Shown here: piece by piece, positions 31,835-43,946 of the stretch | How the letters are laid out: every line of letters starts with the position of its first letter | How positions within the stretch are numbered: position 1 is the stretch's first letter | NCBI GenBank assembly: GCA_958510875.1 | Contig: OY294072.1 | Span: forward strand, 4,260,501 to 4,324,500 | Direction of reading: 5' to 3' | Origin: Endomychus coccineus | Taxonomy: Eukaryota; Arthropoda; Insecta; Coleoptera; Endomychidae | Length of the DNA stretch: 64,000 nucleotides | The notes under the pieces: model-generated | The model's input: only the letters and a program-made list of their open reading frames with translations | What the model was told of the DNA's origin: nothing | Database searches by the model: none | Position numbers and translations under genes: made by a program

Positions 31835-32940
31835 CGGTTGAAATGTTAACTTTGAACCTTTTAGAAGGTGGTGATAGCCACAAACCGGCTCGAAAACTGT
31901 TTTGAAATAGTTAATTTTCGATAAATAAACGGTTTTCTATAACGTACCTTCCTCTGCTTACTTTAAATAGGTGGGTACTTTTGAAGAAATAGAGAGTTGC
32001 CTTCCATTCGAATGATTAATGGAAATGATGATTGATTAACATTGGTATAAGAAAGTACATAGTTCAAGTAACTATACGTAGATTCTTTCTTAACTTGCCA
32101 AAGATTTTTAAACAAGATAATATCAGCATGTACTTCTGTCAATGAATTAATTAAATTTGTATTTTACAATATCAATGATTCAAAGACATTTTAATTTTGA
32201 AAAAGTGGAGTTGCAATATTTTAATTTGTTGTATAGTATTTGAGGAGCCATGTAGTTGTAGAGCGACTATATTTTATGAGCATTTTCTTTTGCAATACTT
32301 GAAGTTTCAATGAGAGTATACCTTCGACTAAGATTGAGAGTGGTAGATATTCATAGAAGAGTATAAAATTGGAATGGAATCAAATCTTAGTTCTAGAGTA
32401 CTCTCTTGAATTTGTGACGTACGTCGCTTGGCCAATTCTAGGTTAGATAATTCAATCATTGAAACTTCAAGTATTGCAAAAGAAAATGTTCATAAAATAT
32501 AGTCGCTCTACAACTACATGGCTCCTCAAATACTATACAACAAATTAAAATATTGCAACTCCACTTTTTCAAAATTAAAATGTCTTTGAATCATTGATAT
32601 TGTAAAATACAAATTTAATTAATTCATTGACGGAAGTACAATCTGATATTAACTTGTTTAAAAATCTTTGGCACTTCAAGAAAGAATCTACATATAGTTA
32701 CTATAACAGTTACTTACTTATACGGATGTTAATCAAGTATCATTTTCATTACTTATTTGAATGAAAAGCAACTCTATTTTTCCAAAAGTACCTACCTATT
32801 TTAACTAAACAGAGGAAGGTACCTTAAAGAAAACCGTTTATTTATCCAAAATTAACCCTTTCAAAACAGTTTTCGAGCCGGATTGTGGCTATCACCACCT
32901 TCTAAAAGGTTCAAAGTTAACATTTCGACCATTGGCAAAT
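31835..32940. repeat. Module W palindrome, centre of the 30.5-34.2 kb inverted repeat
   Basis: Two W copies face each other (31,838-32,315 and 32,455-32,940) around a unique centre of about 140 bases. Landmarks 'taaacggttttctat', 'gtcaatgaattaatt' and 'gtagagcgactatatttt' appear in mirror order. Both outer edges join the same point of the mariner fragments. A near-perfect TGACGTACGTCG is at 32,414-32,425. Confidence 0.85.
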
Positions 32941-33292
32941 TTATATCTCAATCCAGGAAACCCTCAAGTTCCAGTGAATACGATATGGTTCCAGCAGGAT
33001 GGAGCACCACCACATTACCAATTTAATGTCCGGCAGTACGATTGAATGGTCAGCGCGATCACCTGATCTTACATTATTAGATTTCTTTCTATGGGGATAT
33101 GTGAAGACCATTGTGTACAAAACTAAACCTTTTGATTTAAATGACTTGAAAGAACGAATAACGCTTGTGATCAGGTCAATCACGCCTGATATGTTCAATA
33201 ATGTTAGAAGACAGTTTTATTTAAGATTAGGAACATCTACTTTATTAAAATACATAGTTCTTTTTACTGTTTTACATTTTATCACGTTTTGA
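32941..33292 (+). pseudogene. IS630/mariner-superfamily transposase fragment, right arm
   Basis: Mirror copy of 31,430-31,834. It has lost about 45 bases between the HYQ block and the WSARSPDL block, which also shifts the frame. The third aspartate (RSPDLTLLDFFLWGY) and the tail to VLHFITF are kept. Confidence 0.85.
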
Positions 33293-33656
33293 ATTACATT
33301 TTAGTTTTTGATTGTATTGTAGCGAATTTCGGTAACCACATGATTTTATTTTATTCTATGTTAATTGTTGCAATAAACTTGAAAGCGATAACATTTTTGA
33401 ATGAAGAGACCTTTCAAACGATATATCACAAGCCTATACTTCCTATTTCAAAAATAGGGGGTTGTACCTGTCATTCAGAGGGGGTTGAAGATAGGGGTCG
33501 CATTTTCACGTAGAAGGACGTCAATTTACAATTCAAATTAGACGTGTTTCGGGATTTTTTTTTAAATATGTATAGTAATCGAAATAATGAATTTATTCCG
33601 TTTGGCGTTTACACACTGTATAGACAACACCCATAAGCACTTTGAGAACTGTCACA
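33293..33656 (-). repeat. Right arm of 32.4-kb palindrome, non-coding spacer
   Basis: Reverse of 31,126-31,429 plus a short end of BEL sequence. No gene. Confidence 0.65.
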
Positions 33657-34290
33657 TTATCCTAATAATTCAATAAACTCAGCATCATACATATTTAAAT
33701 TTAGTTCGATATAAATTGGAGGCATCGATAAAAGACTTGTTGAGAATTCTGACCACTGTTTATTCAAATCAGAGGGTAGAGGTTCGTTCCAATGTAATTT
33801 TTTGAGCCATAGTTTTTGAATTAGAACCTTGGCCATAACCAATATAGGCCCCACTAATTCAAGAGGATCATAACATTTGCAAACGAAACTTAAAATTTGT
33901 CTTTTGGTAAAATGACTATTCAATTATTGGGGTGGACAAACCATTTTGAATTCATCTAAGTTTACATCATAAAATAAACCTGAAGTTTCAAAAACCATAT
34001 TAGCAGTATTCATATCAATGTCATCAAAATGCTGATTTTCAATTGATATGTCCTTAAGAAGTTTCTTCCTATTGGAACACCATTTATGTAGCTTGAATGT
34101 ACTCAATTTTAAAAGTTCGATCAATTCATTTTATAATTGAAATAAATCTTCTTCATTGTTGGTACCACCAATAATGTCATCAACATAGGTATTTTTTAAT
34201 AGGCTATTACATGTCAGCGGGTGATTTAATTTTTCAGCATTAGCTAATTCCACCAAACACCTAGTAGCCAGAAATTGAGGAACTTTTTAA
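33657..34290 (-). pseudogene. BEL/Pao RT palm end and connection region, minus strand
   Basis: Mirror of 30,515-31,123, with the YVDDIIGG box at about 34,160-34,190 and FTKRQILSFVCKCYDPLELVGP at 33,860-33,920. A frameshift lies near 33,924. It extends further into RT than the plus copy. It joins LINE-A at about 34,295, as the window start does in deleted form. Confidence 0.85.
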
Positions 34291-34298
34291 AATGTATG

Positions 34299-34781
34299 TT
34301 ACAGTTTGTTGTACTTATACAACAGAGAATTGCTAATGTCACTGATGTATATTAAAAATAAGGTTGTCCCCAAGACAGATCCTTGTGTGGAACGCCAAAT
34401 TTTATTTGTCGAGTTTTCATTGTTGTATGATACGTATTGCATACGATTAGTTGAGTATGATTTATTAAGATTTATACTATTGTTATCAAAGTTGTATTCT
34501 TGGAGCTTTTGCATCAACAGATCATGGGACACACAGTCAAAAGCCTTGGTAACGTCAAAAAAGGAGGCTTGCATGAACTTCTTCTCCTCAAAACATTCTC
34601 GAACATAGCTAGTAAGTTTGTTTATAGCAGCTGTAGTAGAAACATTGCTACGAAATCCAAATTGACATTTATTAAACAAATTATTTGCCTCAAAATAGTA
34701 TGTTATTTGCCGTTTCAGCAGTCTCAAAAATTTTGCCAAAGATGGGTGTAATTGATATTGGCCTATAGTTATTAACATCAT
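34299..34781 (-). pseudogene. LINE-A copy 3 RT, motifs A and B
   Basis: The 160-codon frame has FFDVTKAFDCVSHDLL (motif A) and STQGSVLGTTLFLIYISDI (motif B, QGS). It ends with NSLLYKYNKL and a stop, just before where YADD should be. Upstream, the fingers (VVPIYKKG, NNYRPISI) continue to about 34,840 after a small indel near 34,730. Confidence 0.88.
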
Positions 34782-35047
34782 CGCATAAGCCTTTTTTGTA
34801 AATCGGAACTACTTTAGATATTTTGAGGGAATCTGGAAAAATGTTAGAGGTGATACATTGGTTTATAATTTTAGGAAAAACGATTTTAGGAAAACGATTT
34901 TAGGAAAAACGATCAAATTTTGAATAGTTTTAACTATTTTAACATTTATATTATGAGTGTCCTTGCTGGGACTATTATTTAAATTTGAAATTATATCTCT
35001 CATTTCATTGAAAGTAACTTCTATGAATTTAAATTCTGAATGGAAGA

Positions 35048-35931
35048 CTAAATTATTTTTTTTATATAATCAATAGGATTATTTTGTAAAGGAGGAAGAT
35101 TCTTGACAAGGGATTCTGCTATATTTGTAAAAAAAATATTTAAATCAGTGGCACAATGCCTTCTGCATATTTTTTGAATTGTTAATGTATTTATCGTTAG
35201 CTTCTTTTTTACTTTTATTAATGTCCTCACAATACCTTTTTTAAATTTATTAAGTGATTCCTTGGAAACAATTTGTGGATTAGTTTTATTTAAACTGCTT
35301 GATAACTGCATTTTTCTCTACTTTGTCTTAAGTTGTCATTGAACCAATGTATTTTAGGTATGTGAGGTTCGTTTTGTTTTATAAATTTTGTTTTCATTGG
35401 GAAGCTAGAATCACAGCCATCTATTATCAGATTTAAGAAATGATCAAATTTGTTATTTACATTCATTTGAGAATTGTTTTCAAATAACCAATCTACTTTA
35501 TCTACATAATTATAAAGTTTAAAGAAGCCTTGTTCTGTTATTGGTCTGTAGGTTATTCTGATTTTATTATTTAATGATGTTTTGTTTTCCACTTCAAAAT
35601 TAAATGATATAGCAAGATGATCAGATAAATTGGGATCTGTTACTGTTGCAACATAACAATTGCTGTTAAAATTGGTAAATATGTTATCAAGAGTTGCTCC
35701 GTTTCTAGTATAGTTATGAACAGTTTTATGTAGTCCGTAGGATTCAAACATATTACATAGTAACTGAGATTCTTTACTATCTGAATGGAAATGTACGTTA
35801 AAGTTCCCAGTTATTATAGAACCTTTGTGTAATGATAGCTTATTAAGTGTTGCATCTAATCTTTTTAAAAATATTTCAAAATCTCCAAGAGGTGAGCGAT
35901 AGATTGTCAGTACCTGTATATTGTTGTACAT
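35048..35931 (-). pseudogene. LINE-A copy 3 endonuclease and linker
   Basis: Two overlapping frames (35,290-35,931 and 35,048-35,311) cover YRSPLGDF, GNFNVHF, LDNIFTNF, SDHLAI and the linker to LQNNPIDY. An indel near 35,310 splits them. A stop near 35,958 separates the first strand of the domain. Confidence 0.85.
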
Positions 35932-36255
35932 TATACCTGCTATTTCAAAATGTATTTAATCAGATATTTCTTGAGTATCAAAGGCTAACGGAATTGCTTC
36001 TATGATATTACTTGTAAAAATACCCACTCCCCCATGTTTATGCGTTGTTCTGCAAAAAGCTGAGAGATTTACAAAACCACTCATGTTCAGAGTGTTTATA
36101 ATTCGTCAGATCCCAACCAATGTTCATTTATACAAAGTATATCATAACTTTTACCTATTAAAAAAGCTTCTAGTTCTGAAGTTTTGTTTCTTAGACATTG
36201 AATGTTATAATGTAAAATTTTAGAAAAGTTTGACATTTTAGAGGTATCGAGTTTA

Positions 36256-36561
36256 TTATATTGATACTGGACAGTTATAATCGAATGGGGAATGATTCGA
36301 ATTCAATTTTAAAGAGAATTTGTCATTTGCTTCTACACAGTTGGGACATCTGTTTAATTCACTATCACAATTATTACCAGAGTGATCATGATTGCCACAT
36401 TTCAAACAAACATTTTCTATTTCACAGTCTTTAGCACTATGACCAAAACCTGAGCAGTTATAGCACCTATAGATACCAAAATATTCATAGACAGAACATG
36501 CTCCAAACCGAATACATAAAGGTCCATTTTCAATGTGGAAACTGATATCATTAGGATATTA
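36256..36561 (-). pseudogene. LINE-A copy 3 zinc-knuckle region, shortened
   Basis: Same CCHC knuckles as copies 1 and 2. About 65 bases between the knuckles and the endonuclease are deleted near 36,255. Confidence 0.65.
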
Positions 36562-39480
36562 TGTACTTATATGTTTGAAAAGTATTCATTTTAGATTTAT
36601 TTAGTTTGTAATCATTTTGCATCAGAAGTAGGTAGATAAATTAAATAAATTCAATTAATCATTTGAATGAAGGATAACTCTATTTCTTCAAAAGTACCTA
36701 CCTATATAATACTTAAATTAATAATTTTCTCACTAACCAAGGCGATAGTACAATGGTTCACTAAACTAATGAATACATACAAATAACCAATAGATCAGAA
36801 ATAAAGAATAATAAAGTCGTATATATATAAGATAGCAACTATGTGAATCTTCATGTACCTGAAGTAGACAATGATATATGCAAGCTTTCTTCTATGGAGC
36901 AACATACATTACTATTCAAATAATCGAAGGAGAGGACCCCACCCCCTTTTGGATGTGACTTATTATTTGGAAAAGTTTCCCAGTAAAGAAAGTACCTAAA
37001 TAGAACCAGTATGTAGGAGGGTATTCCTCTTTATAATGTAATTGGATAGCTACTCTGTACTTTAATAATATTTTTAATGGATGATGGTGATTATTTTTTA
37101 TTTAGTGATATAGTTCATCCACAATGTGAACTCTTTTGATATGTTTATTAAATTTTCAAATGTGAAAGAAAAAACCTAAATAAAACCAACTATTTGTGAA
37201 TCAACAAATACTTGAAATCAGAGAATGATATATTATGCAAGTCTGTAACTATACCATTCTCTTTTCTGAAGTAAGATACAGTTACCATTCTCTTTTCTGA
37301 AGTTAGATACAGTTACTACTTAGGTAAACGAAGGAGAATACCTACCACCTCTACCATGTTAGGTCTGACATATTATTTGGAAATCTTTCCTCAGTTGAAG
37401 TTGAAATGTTATTCGATAACTTTAATCAGACAATGTTGTTTGCAACTACTTTTGTATGTAAATCTCTCAAGCTGCTTTTTCAATTATTTTTAATGCTATT
37501 TGCATCATCTGTGAAGTTACTTTATGCTAGCTAGTTACAGTCCAGAGAAATCAGAGGAAGGTATGTTATAATAAAAAAATTATTACCTGTTAAGGAAGAA
37601 TTTTGTCTCTTTTCAGTTTCGAATCTATCTGATATATGCCAGGAATAACTGAATGAATGGAAGTATGTCATCATTAAACTTTACTCTAACCTGGGTTCTT
37701 TTCAAATATATATTTACAAAGCTCAATTTGAAGTATTGAAACTGTACAATCTATCATTTGTAAACTTTCCCGTCATCTCTCTTAATGTTGTATAACATCC
37801 ATATAGTGATGTATACATTGTCGAAAGTATACCTTGTGGCAGCAACTTCATTGTTGAAGACTTTTATAATCATTTTCATGCATGTACGTTTCCATAAAAT
37901 TGGTTCTGATATGATTTGGTGCAATTTTTCCACCAACTGACATATGTATGAAATGATAGGTACCTACATGTAAATTGAACATTGAATGCTTTTTTTTCCA
38001 AGAACATATGAAATACTCTTGTATACATCTTTCCTTATTCCATATAATTTATCCATATTTGGCATTGAATTCTTGAAATATACTATTATATGTATCATAA
38101 CGTTGTATCTACGTTGGAAATGTGAAATGACAACTCAGATCCTAAAACATAATACATCATACACATGTATATGAAAATATCTTCATTGTATCTATAGTAA
38201 CATAACTCGAGTACTATTGAAACTGTACAATCTATCATTTGTAAACTTTCCCGTCATCTCTCTTAATGTTGTATAACATCCATATAGTGATGTATACTTT
38301 GTCGAAAGTATACCTCGTGGCAGCAACTTCATTGTTGAAGACTTTTATAATCATTTTCATGCATGTACGTTCCAATACAATTTTGATAACGATTTGGTGA
38401 AATTTTTCCACCAACTGACATATATATGAAATGATAGGTACATGTAAATTGAACATTGAATGCTTTTCTTTCCAAGAACATATGAAATACTCTTGTATAC
38501 ATCTTTCCTTATTCCATATAATTTATCAATATTTGGCATTGAATTCTTGAAAGATGCTATTATATGTATCATAACGTTGTATCCACGTTGAAAATGTGAA
38601 ATGACAATTTAGATCCTAAAACATAATACACCATACACATGTATATGAAAATATCTTCATTGTATCTATAGTGACATTACTCGAGTACTTCGAAAGGCTT
38701 GTACTGTGAATTTGAAGTAATTCTGAGTGAATCCAATGATCGTGCTGCTACTGGAAGATGCTACGCTTACTGTAGAATATGACACATATCTTGTTATGTA
38801 CCTTAGTGAATCAGTTGTACTAATATCGTAGATGATGTACATACCTTTCTTAATCGTTTTGTTATTCTTTCAATCCCTATGTACTTTAGTTTGTTGCAAG
38901 AATATGTATATAGGCACCATAATTGATATTCTCAATTTATCTATTTCTGAAATAAAATATGGAAAGTCTTATTGTTACACATTGTTCAGACATACCTCTA
39001 GAACGTTTTTCAATAGATGAGGCCCCACGTTCATATCTTATTTATGTAGTTTTGTTGACTTTTAGTTAGAGACATGTTGTTTACTACATATAACTCCCAG
39101 ACTATGAATAAGGTTAGATTTTGGTGGAGTAAGACCATAGATTTGTTGCATGGGTTATCAAGAAGATTCTAGAGTCGATATGTATGCTTTATCGTCGCCC
39201 AAAGTACCGGAAAATGTAGAAATGTACTTGTACCCCTAGGAAGTATACCTTCGTCCATGGACCATTTAGGGAGTTTCGGAGTAGTATATAGCTATTTAAG
39301 ATCTCTTGGTATTATTTCTACATCGTTTTATTATACATACACTTCCGAAATCAGTTCTCTTCGTGAGTTATCACTTAATCCTTACATAGGTTACCGTCAA
39401 AATACGTCAAATCTTTATGATTTATTTTAAGCTACTCAGCGGCATTTTTGGGTTACGTCTTGGACTATAGTTTGGTTCTT
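36562..39480 (+). repeat. Repeat module U, forward copy 4, with internal tandem duplication
   Basis: Full-length U. It has about 180 extra bases near 36,735-36,900 not seen in copies 1 and 2. A stretch of about 480 bases at 37,735-38,214 is repeated at 38,215-38,690, each starting near 'actgtacaatctatcatttg'. No gene is seen. Confidence 0.7.
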
Positions 39481-39940
39481 TTTTAACATTATCGATGACG
39501 ATCTTTCGAATGGTGAATTTTAATTGAACGTAGAGGCCCTAGTTTTCGATTTTGGAAAATTTCCGAGAAAATCTTGCAATATGGACGACAAAAATTGGTA
39601 TTATATCGATTTGAATAAAAATATCCCCAACTCTTGTGTCAGATTAATTAATTTGACGTTTCTAAGAATGCCAAATTTCGATTTACGGAAAATTAACAAT
39701 TTCAAAACAGTTTTCGACCCGGTTTGGGGCCATCGCGACCTTTTAAAAGGTTCAAAGTTAACGTTTCAATTATTTTTTGGGCTCGCTTTGCTCGCATATT
39801 TTAGCTTGTCGTGTCCAAAAATGTTCGTCGCTTAGGTCGAAAATCGCATATTCCTAGTTTGATTTTTAGTAACTTGACTACCAACTTAAACTGACGTTCA
39901 CGCGAGAAGCGCGTAGCACGCGAGTTAGAAAAGTGCAAAA
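39481..39940 (+). repeat. Repeat module V, forward copy e (truncated)
   Basis: Short forward V that runs almost directly into reverse copy f, forming the palindrome centre near 39.9 kb. The W module is missing between them. Confidence 0.6.
39581..39835 (+). pseudogene. Unknown 131-aa protein, copy e (3' deleted)
   Basis: Starts MDDKNWYYIDLNKN like copy b and is open to LRMPNF. It is then joined by deletion to downstream V sequence (FDPVWGHRDLLKG), so residues after about 33 are unrelated. Dead copy of the forward subfamily. Confidence 0.6.
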
Positions 39941-40700
39941 ATAGTGCTCCCTCCTACGACTTTAAGGGGACATTTGGAGTGCGGTTTTCGATCCATGTCG
40001 TTAGATTATGAACCGGGTCAACTTAATAGCATAGTCTCGGGCCCCAAAATGTCTTTCAAATACGAAAATTTAATCCAAATAGAAACAGGTACTCTCAGGT
40101 TTCAGCTATGCACGTCTGACGTGCGAAGCACCAAAGGGAATTTTCTAGCTACTAAAATATACCCGAAGCGGATAAATGCTAGCGGCCCATAGCAAAAAAG
40201 ACTTTATTACAGCTGGCGCCGGCCGTACGGGCCACGAAACGGCCCCAAATTAACAAGATCGAGGTAAAATGTATAAACTCTAACTGACGCGTAGCGAGCT
40301 CCTCGAGGCATATGTCAAAATCATTTCGTTCGTAGCTTATTACATAGGAGGTTTGGCCTTCATGCAATTGTGTTTTTATACAATTCGAACCTTCTAATTC
40401 CGATAGGCCACGTGAAAATCCCGGAGTCCGAAGCGCCAAAGACATCTGAGTGTTTAAACTTTCGTATAAAATTGCGAAATTTGGCATTCTTAGAAACGTC
40501 AAATTAATTAATCTGACACAAGATTTGGGGATATTTTTATTCAAATCGATATAATACCACTTTTTGTCGGCCATGATGTAATAATAATAATGAAAATTTC
40601 TCAAATCGAAAACTAGAGCCTGTACTTTCAATTAAAATTCACCATTCGAAAGATCGTCATCGATAATGCAAAAAAATTATTATAGTCCAACGTTTAACCC
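39941..40700 (-). repeat. Repeat module V, reverse copy f
   Basis: Carries the second intact 131-codon ORF. A plus-strand frame (39,944-40,192) runs toward it and overlaps its last 14 bases. The palindrome GCACGTC/GACGTGC is near 40,110. Confidence 0.65.
40179..40574 (-). CDS. Unknown 131-aa protein, family copy f (intact)
   Basis: ATG at 40,572-40,574 and the frame runs without a break to the TAG after FFAMGR. It starts MADKKWYYIDLNKN. It differs from copy a at ten residues (2, 5, 17, 36, 44, 52, 55, 59, 117, 123). Its upstream sequence is of the reverse-copy subfamily (ATTATTATTATTAC), yet its 3' half matches the forward copies a and b, which suggests sequence exchange between arms. No recognisable domain; the hydrophobic segment LEFIHFTSILLIWG is preserved. 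Function unknown. Confidence 0.5.
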   Translation of the reverse strand: MADKKWYYIDLNKNIPKSCVRLINLTFLRMPNFAILYESLNTQMSLALRTPGFSRGLSELEGSNCIKTQLHEGQTSYVISYERNDFDICLEELATRQLEFIHFTSILLIWGRFVARTAGASCNKVFFAMGR

Positions 40701-42001
40701 AAAAATGCCTCTAAATAGTTCAAATAAATTGATAAAGATTCGACGTCGTTTGAAGGTAACCTATGTAAGAATTTACTGATAATTTTCGAAAGCGATCGAT
40801 TTCGGAGGTGTATGTATAATAAAACGATGTAGAAATAATGTCAAGAGATCTTAAATAGCTATATACTGCTCAGAAATTTCCAAAATGGTCCATGGACGAA
40901 GGTATACTTCCGAGGGAAATATGTACATTTCCACATCTATAGTTCTTGTGGGGCTACTGAAACTATTTCTATCGTCGTAAAATGTTCAAGCGAACCTCTA
41001 TGGTCCCAGAGATAACCTCCTCTCATGTATTTAACCTCTGGCAAGCGTAAGTTGTGAACATCATGTTTCCATTCAAAAGTACTTGAATATGATACAACAA
41101 AGGGGCCCCATCTATTAAAAAACCTTCTAAAGGTAAGTTTAAACAATGTCTAACAATGATATTCATCATACTTTATTTCAGATTTGCATATATGAATTTT
41201 ATTAACGTTTGGAACCTACAGATATATTCTTGCAGAAATTAAAGTACATAGGTATTGAAAGAATGACAAAACGATTTAGAAAGGTATATGGACATCATGT
41301 ACGAGAATAGTTCAATACATTTTCAAGGAATACATCAAGATATCTGTCATATTCTACAGTGAACGTAGCAGTTTTCAAGTAACGTAGCAGCACGAACATT
41401 GTATTCACTCATAATTAGTTCAAATTCATATTACAAGACTTTCAAAGTATTCAAATAATGTTATTTCAGTTACAATAAAGACATTTTCATATATGTGTAT
41501 GGTGTATTATGTTTCAGGATCTACATTGTCATTTCACATTCTCAACGTAGATACAAGGTTATGATATAATAGCATCTTTTAGGAATCCGATGCTAATTAG
41601 GCCTAAATCATATGAAATAATGGAAGGAAAAGACGTATACAAGAGTATTTCATATGTTATTGGGAAGGAAAGCATTCAATGTTCAATTTACATGTATCAA
41701 TTCATACATATGTCAGTAGGTGGAGAAATCTCACCAAATCATATCAAAACCAATTGTATGGAAACGTACATGCATGAAAATGATTATAAAAGTCTTCAAC
41801 AATGGAGTTGCTGCCACAAGGTATACTTTCGACAAAGTATACATCACTATATGGATGTTATACAACATTAAGAGAGATGACGGGAAAGTTTACAAATGAT
41901 AGATTGTACAGTTTCAATACTTTAAATTGAGCTTTGCAAATGTATATATGAAAAGAATAAAGGTAGGAGGAAAACTCAATAATGAAATGCACCCTTTTTC
42001 T
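40701..42001 (-). repeat. Repeat module U, reverse copy 3 (truncated)
   Basis: Reverse U, cut at 'atgcaccctttttc' by LINE-B copy 3. Small open frames at 41,590-41,871 recur in other U copies in two phases; not supported as genes. Confidence 0.6.
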
Positions 42002-42094
42002 TACTAGCATTAAATATAAATCATATTAAATGTGTAAAAAATGACTTATTGGTGACAAAAATAGACGAGGATGAATTAAGGAAATCATTGGAGG

Positions 42095-42540
42095 ATGAAA
42101 ATTTGGGACACAGTTTATAAGGCTCTTAATATTGAAATCATTTATAATAAAAACATAAAAAGAAAAGAGTGGATCACAGCAGGCATTTTGAAGTCTATAA
42201 AAACTAGAAATTGGCTTTACCAGCAATATCTAAAATATCCAAATAATGAGACTATTAATAATTGTTATAAAATATACAGGAATAAACTCAATGGCCTCAT
42301 TCATAAAACTAAGTGTAATCATTTCAAATACAAAATTGTGGATAACGTAGGGTCTAATAAAGCATTATGGGGAACAATTAATAAAGTTGAGAACAAAAAG
42401 ATCAAAAATAAATCGGAAATCAAGGAATTGAAGCTTGAAAGTGATGAGATTGTAAAAACTCCTATTGATATTTTAAATGCTTTCAATAAACGCTGCTTTG
42501 CTAATATAGGTAAAACTTATGCAAAAAAAATACGAATGCA
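42095..42540 (+). pseudogene. LINE-B copy 3 linker region
   Basis: Open frame through KRKEWITAGILKSIKTRNW, LYQQYLKYPN and NAFNKRCFANIGKTYAKKIR, the region between endonuclease and RT. An extra base at about 42,103 breaks it from the upstream endonuclease end. Confidence 0.75.
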
Positions 42541-42709
42541 TGAAACTGACACTCACTAATGAAAATAGGAGTCCTAGATCCATGTTCTTGTACAGTACAA
42601 CTCCAAATGAGGTCGTGTCTATTATTAATTCAAGTAACAATAATAAGTGTACGAGTGAAGATAAAATATCTAACAAAAGTACTTACGTTCTCTTCTTATG
42701 TGAGGGGAC

Positions 42710-43373
42710 AACCTGAATTCAAGGAATTAAAAACAGGTAACGATTCCTGCTTAGAAATTGTCCCTTCATTAAAATATTTAGGAGTCACAATAGATAAATT
42801 AGTAAAATGGGATATACATGCCCAAGAAATGATAAAAAATTAAGAGGCATTGTTTACAGAATGTGTCATTTAAAGAACATACTTAGTGTGCAGCAACTAA
42901 AAATTCTGTATCACTCTTTTGTCGAGAACATTCTTAGCTACGGCATAATTGCTTGGGGAGCAATGGGGAAAGTATAACAGGATAAATTAGAGAAAATGCA
43001 AAAAAGGATATTAAAAATAATCTACAATAAAACTTGAATGTTTTCAACTGAGGAGCTGTTCAGAATTTCATATGTGCTCGACATTAAGCAACTGTACGCT
43101 AAACAAATTTTATTACATCTTAAAAATAATGAAGCATTGAAAATACCATTGAACGTCAATTATAATACTAGATCTACCACATCCATTAACATACAAACCC
43201 CAAGAGGTCATAAAACGATAATGCAAAGTACATTCACATATTTAGAGCCAAGACTTTGGAATCAACTACCAGCAGAGTTAAAAAATGTCAACGGACCTAC
43301 TAAGGCATTTAAAAATAGAATAAAAAAACAAATCTTACAGAAAGGAAGAGAGTACTTCAAGAATTTCATTTAA
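42710..43373 (+). pseudogene. LINE-B copy 3 RT C-terminal region
   Basis: Reads SLKYLGVTIDKLVKWD after the deletion, then a frameshift at 42,840. ENILSYGIIAWGAMGKV is followed by a stop, then from 43,038 the C-terminal domain (FTYLEPRLWNQLPAELKN). It retains the tyrosine of SYGIIAWG that copies 2 and 4 lost to a TAG. Confidence 0.8.
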
Positions 43374-43946
43374 ATAAATACCGTTTTACATTATATTAAT
43401 TCTGCTTAATAGTTTTGCTAGAATCCAATTATTATTGTTATTGGTGCTAGACTCTTTTACTTAATCATAACCTATATGTTAAACTAAATCACTAATAAAC
43501 CACTCATTCCCTCACTTAATTCTTTAAAAAAATTTCTTATACGTTTCTTGAATTCTTGTTCTGATCCTTAATAATTGGTCTACTTATTTACCTACTTATT
43601 TAATTATCTATGTATTTATGTATGTATATGTATACGTTTTGTTTATTTCTGGTTGTTATATTGCTAAATACTAATTAATGCTGCTTATCCTAACTTTTTA
43701 CAACTCTATTCCCGTAAAACAAATTCCAATGAGAATTTACATGGGATTCCAATTTTTCTTTTATTTTACAGATGTCACATAGAATACTATACTTAATGCA
43801 ATTATTCCTCTTATTGTAAATTTATTGTATCTTACAATAAGGTAAAATAAAAATTATTCTTATTCTCATTCTATTCTTATATTCAACCAAGAAGGGGTGG
43901 AGGTTCTCCCTCGATTATTTGAAGTGTAGCTATTTGCTAGATACCA

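Larger units (their letters stand above)
34296..36561 (-). mobile_element. LINE-A copy 3 (longest copy)
   Basis: Carries the CCHC region, the endonuclease, the linker and RT through motif B. It stops before YADD at the BEL junction, so the C-terminal domain and 3' end are missing here too. The border with module U at 36,561 equals that of copies 1 and 2. Confidence 0.88.
42002..43885 (+). mobile_element. LINE-B copy 3 (RT core deleted)
   Basis: Starts at the STLLALNIN point of the endonuclease end, some 90 bases further in than copies 2 and 4. Same core-deletion junction near 42,700 ('acgttctcttcttatg' then 'acaacctgaattcaagg'). Ends with the 3' UTR and 'ttattct' tail at about 43,880, next to satellite S3. 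Confidence 0.88.
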
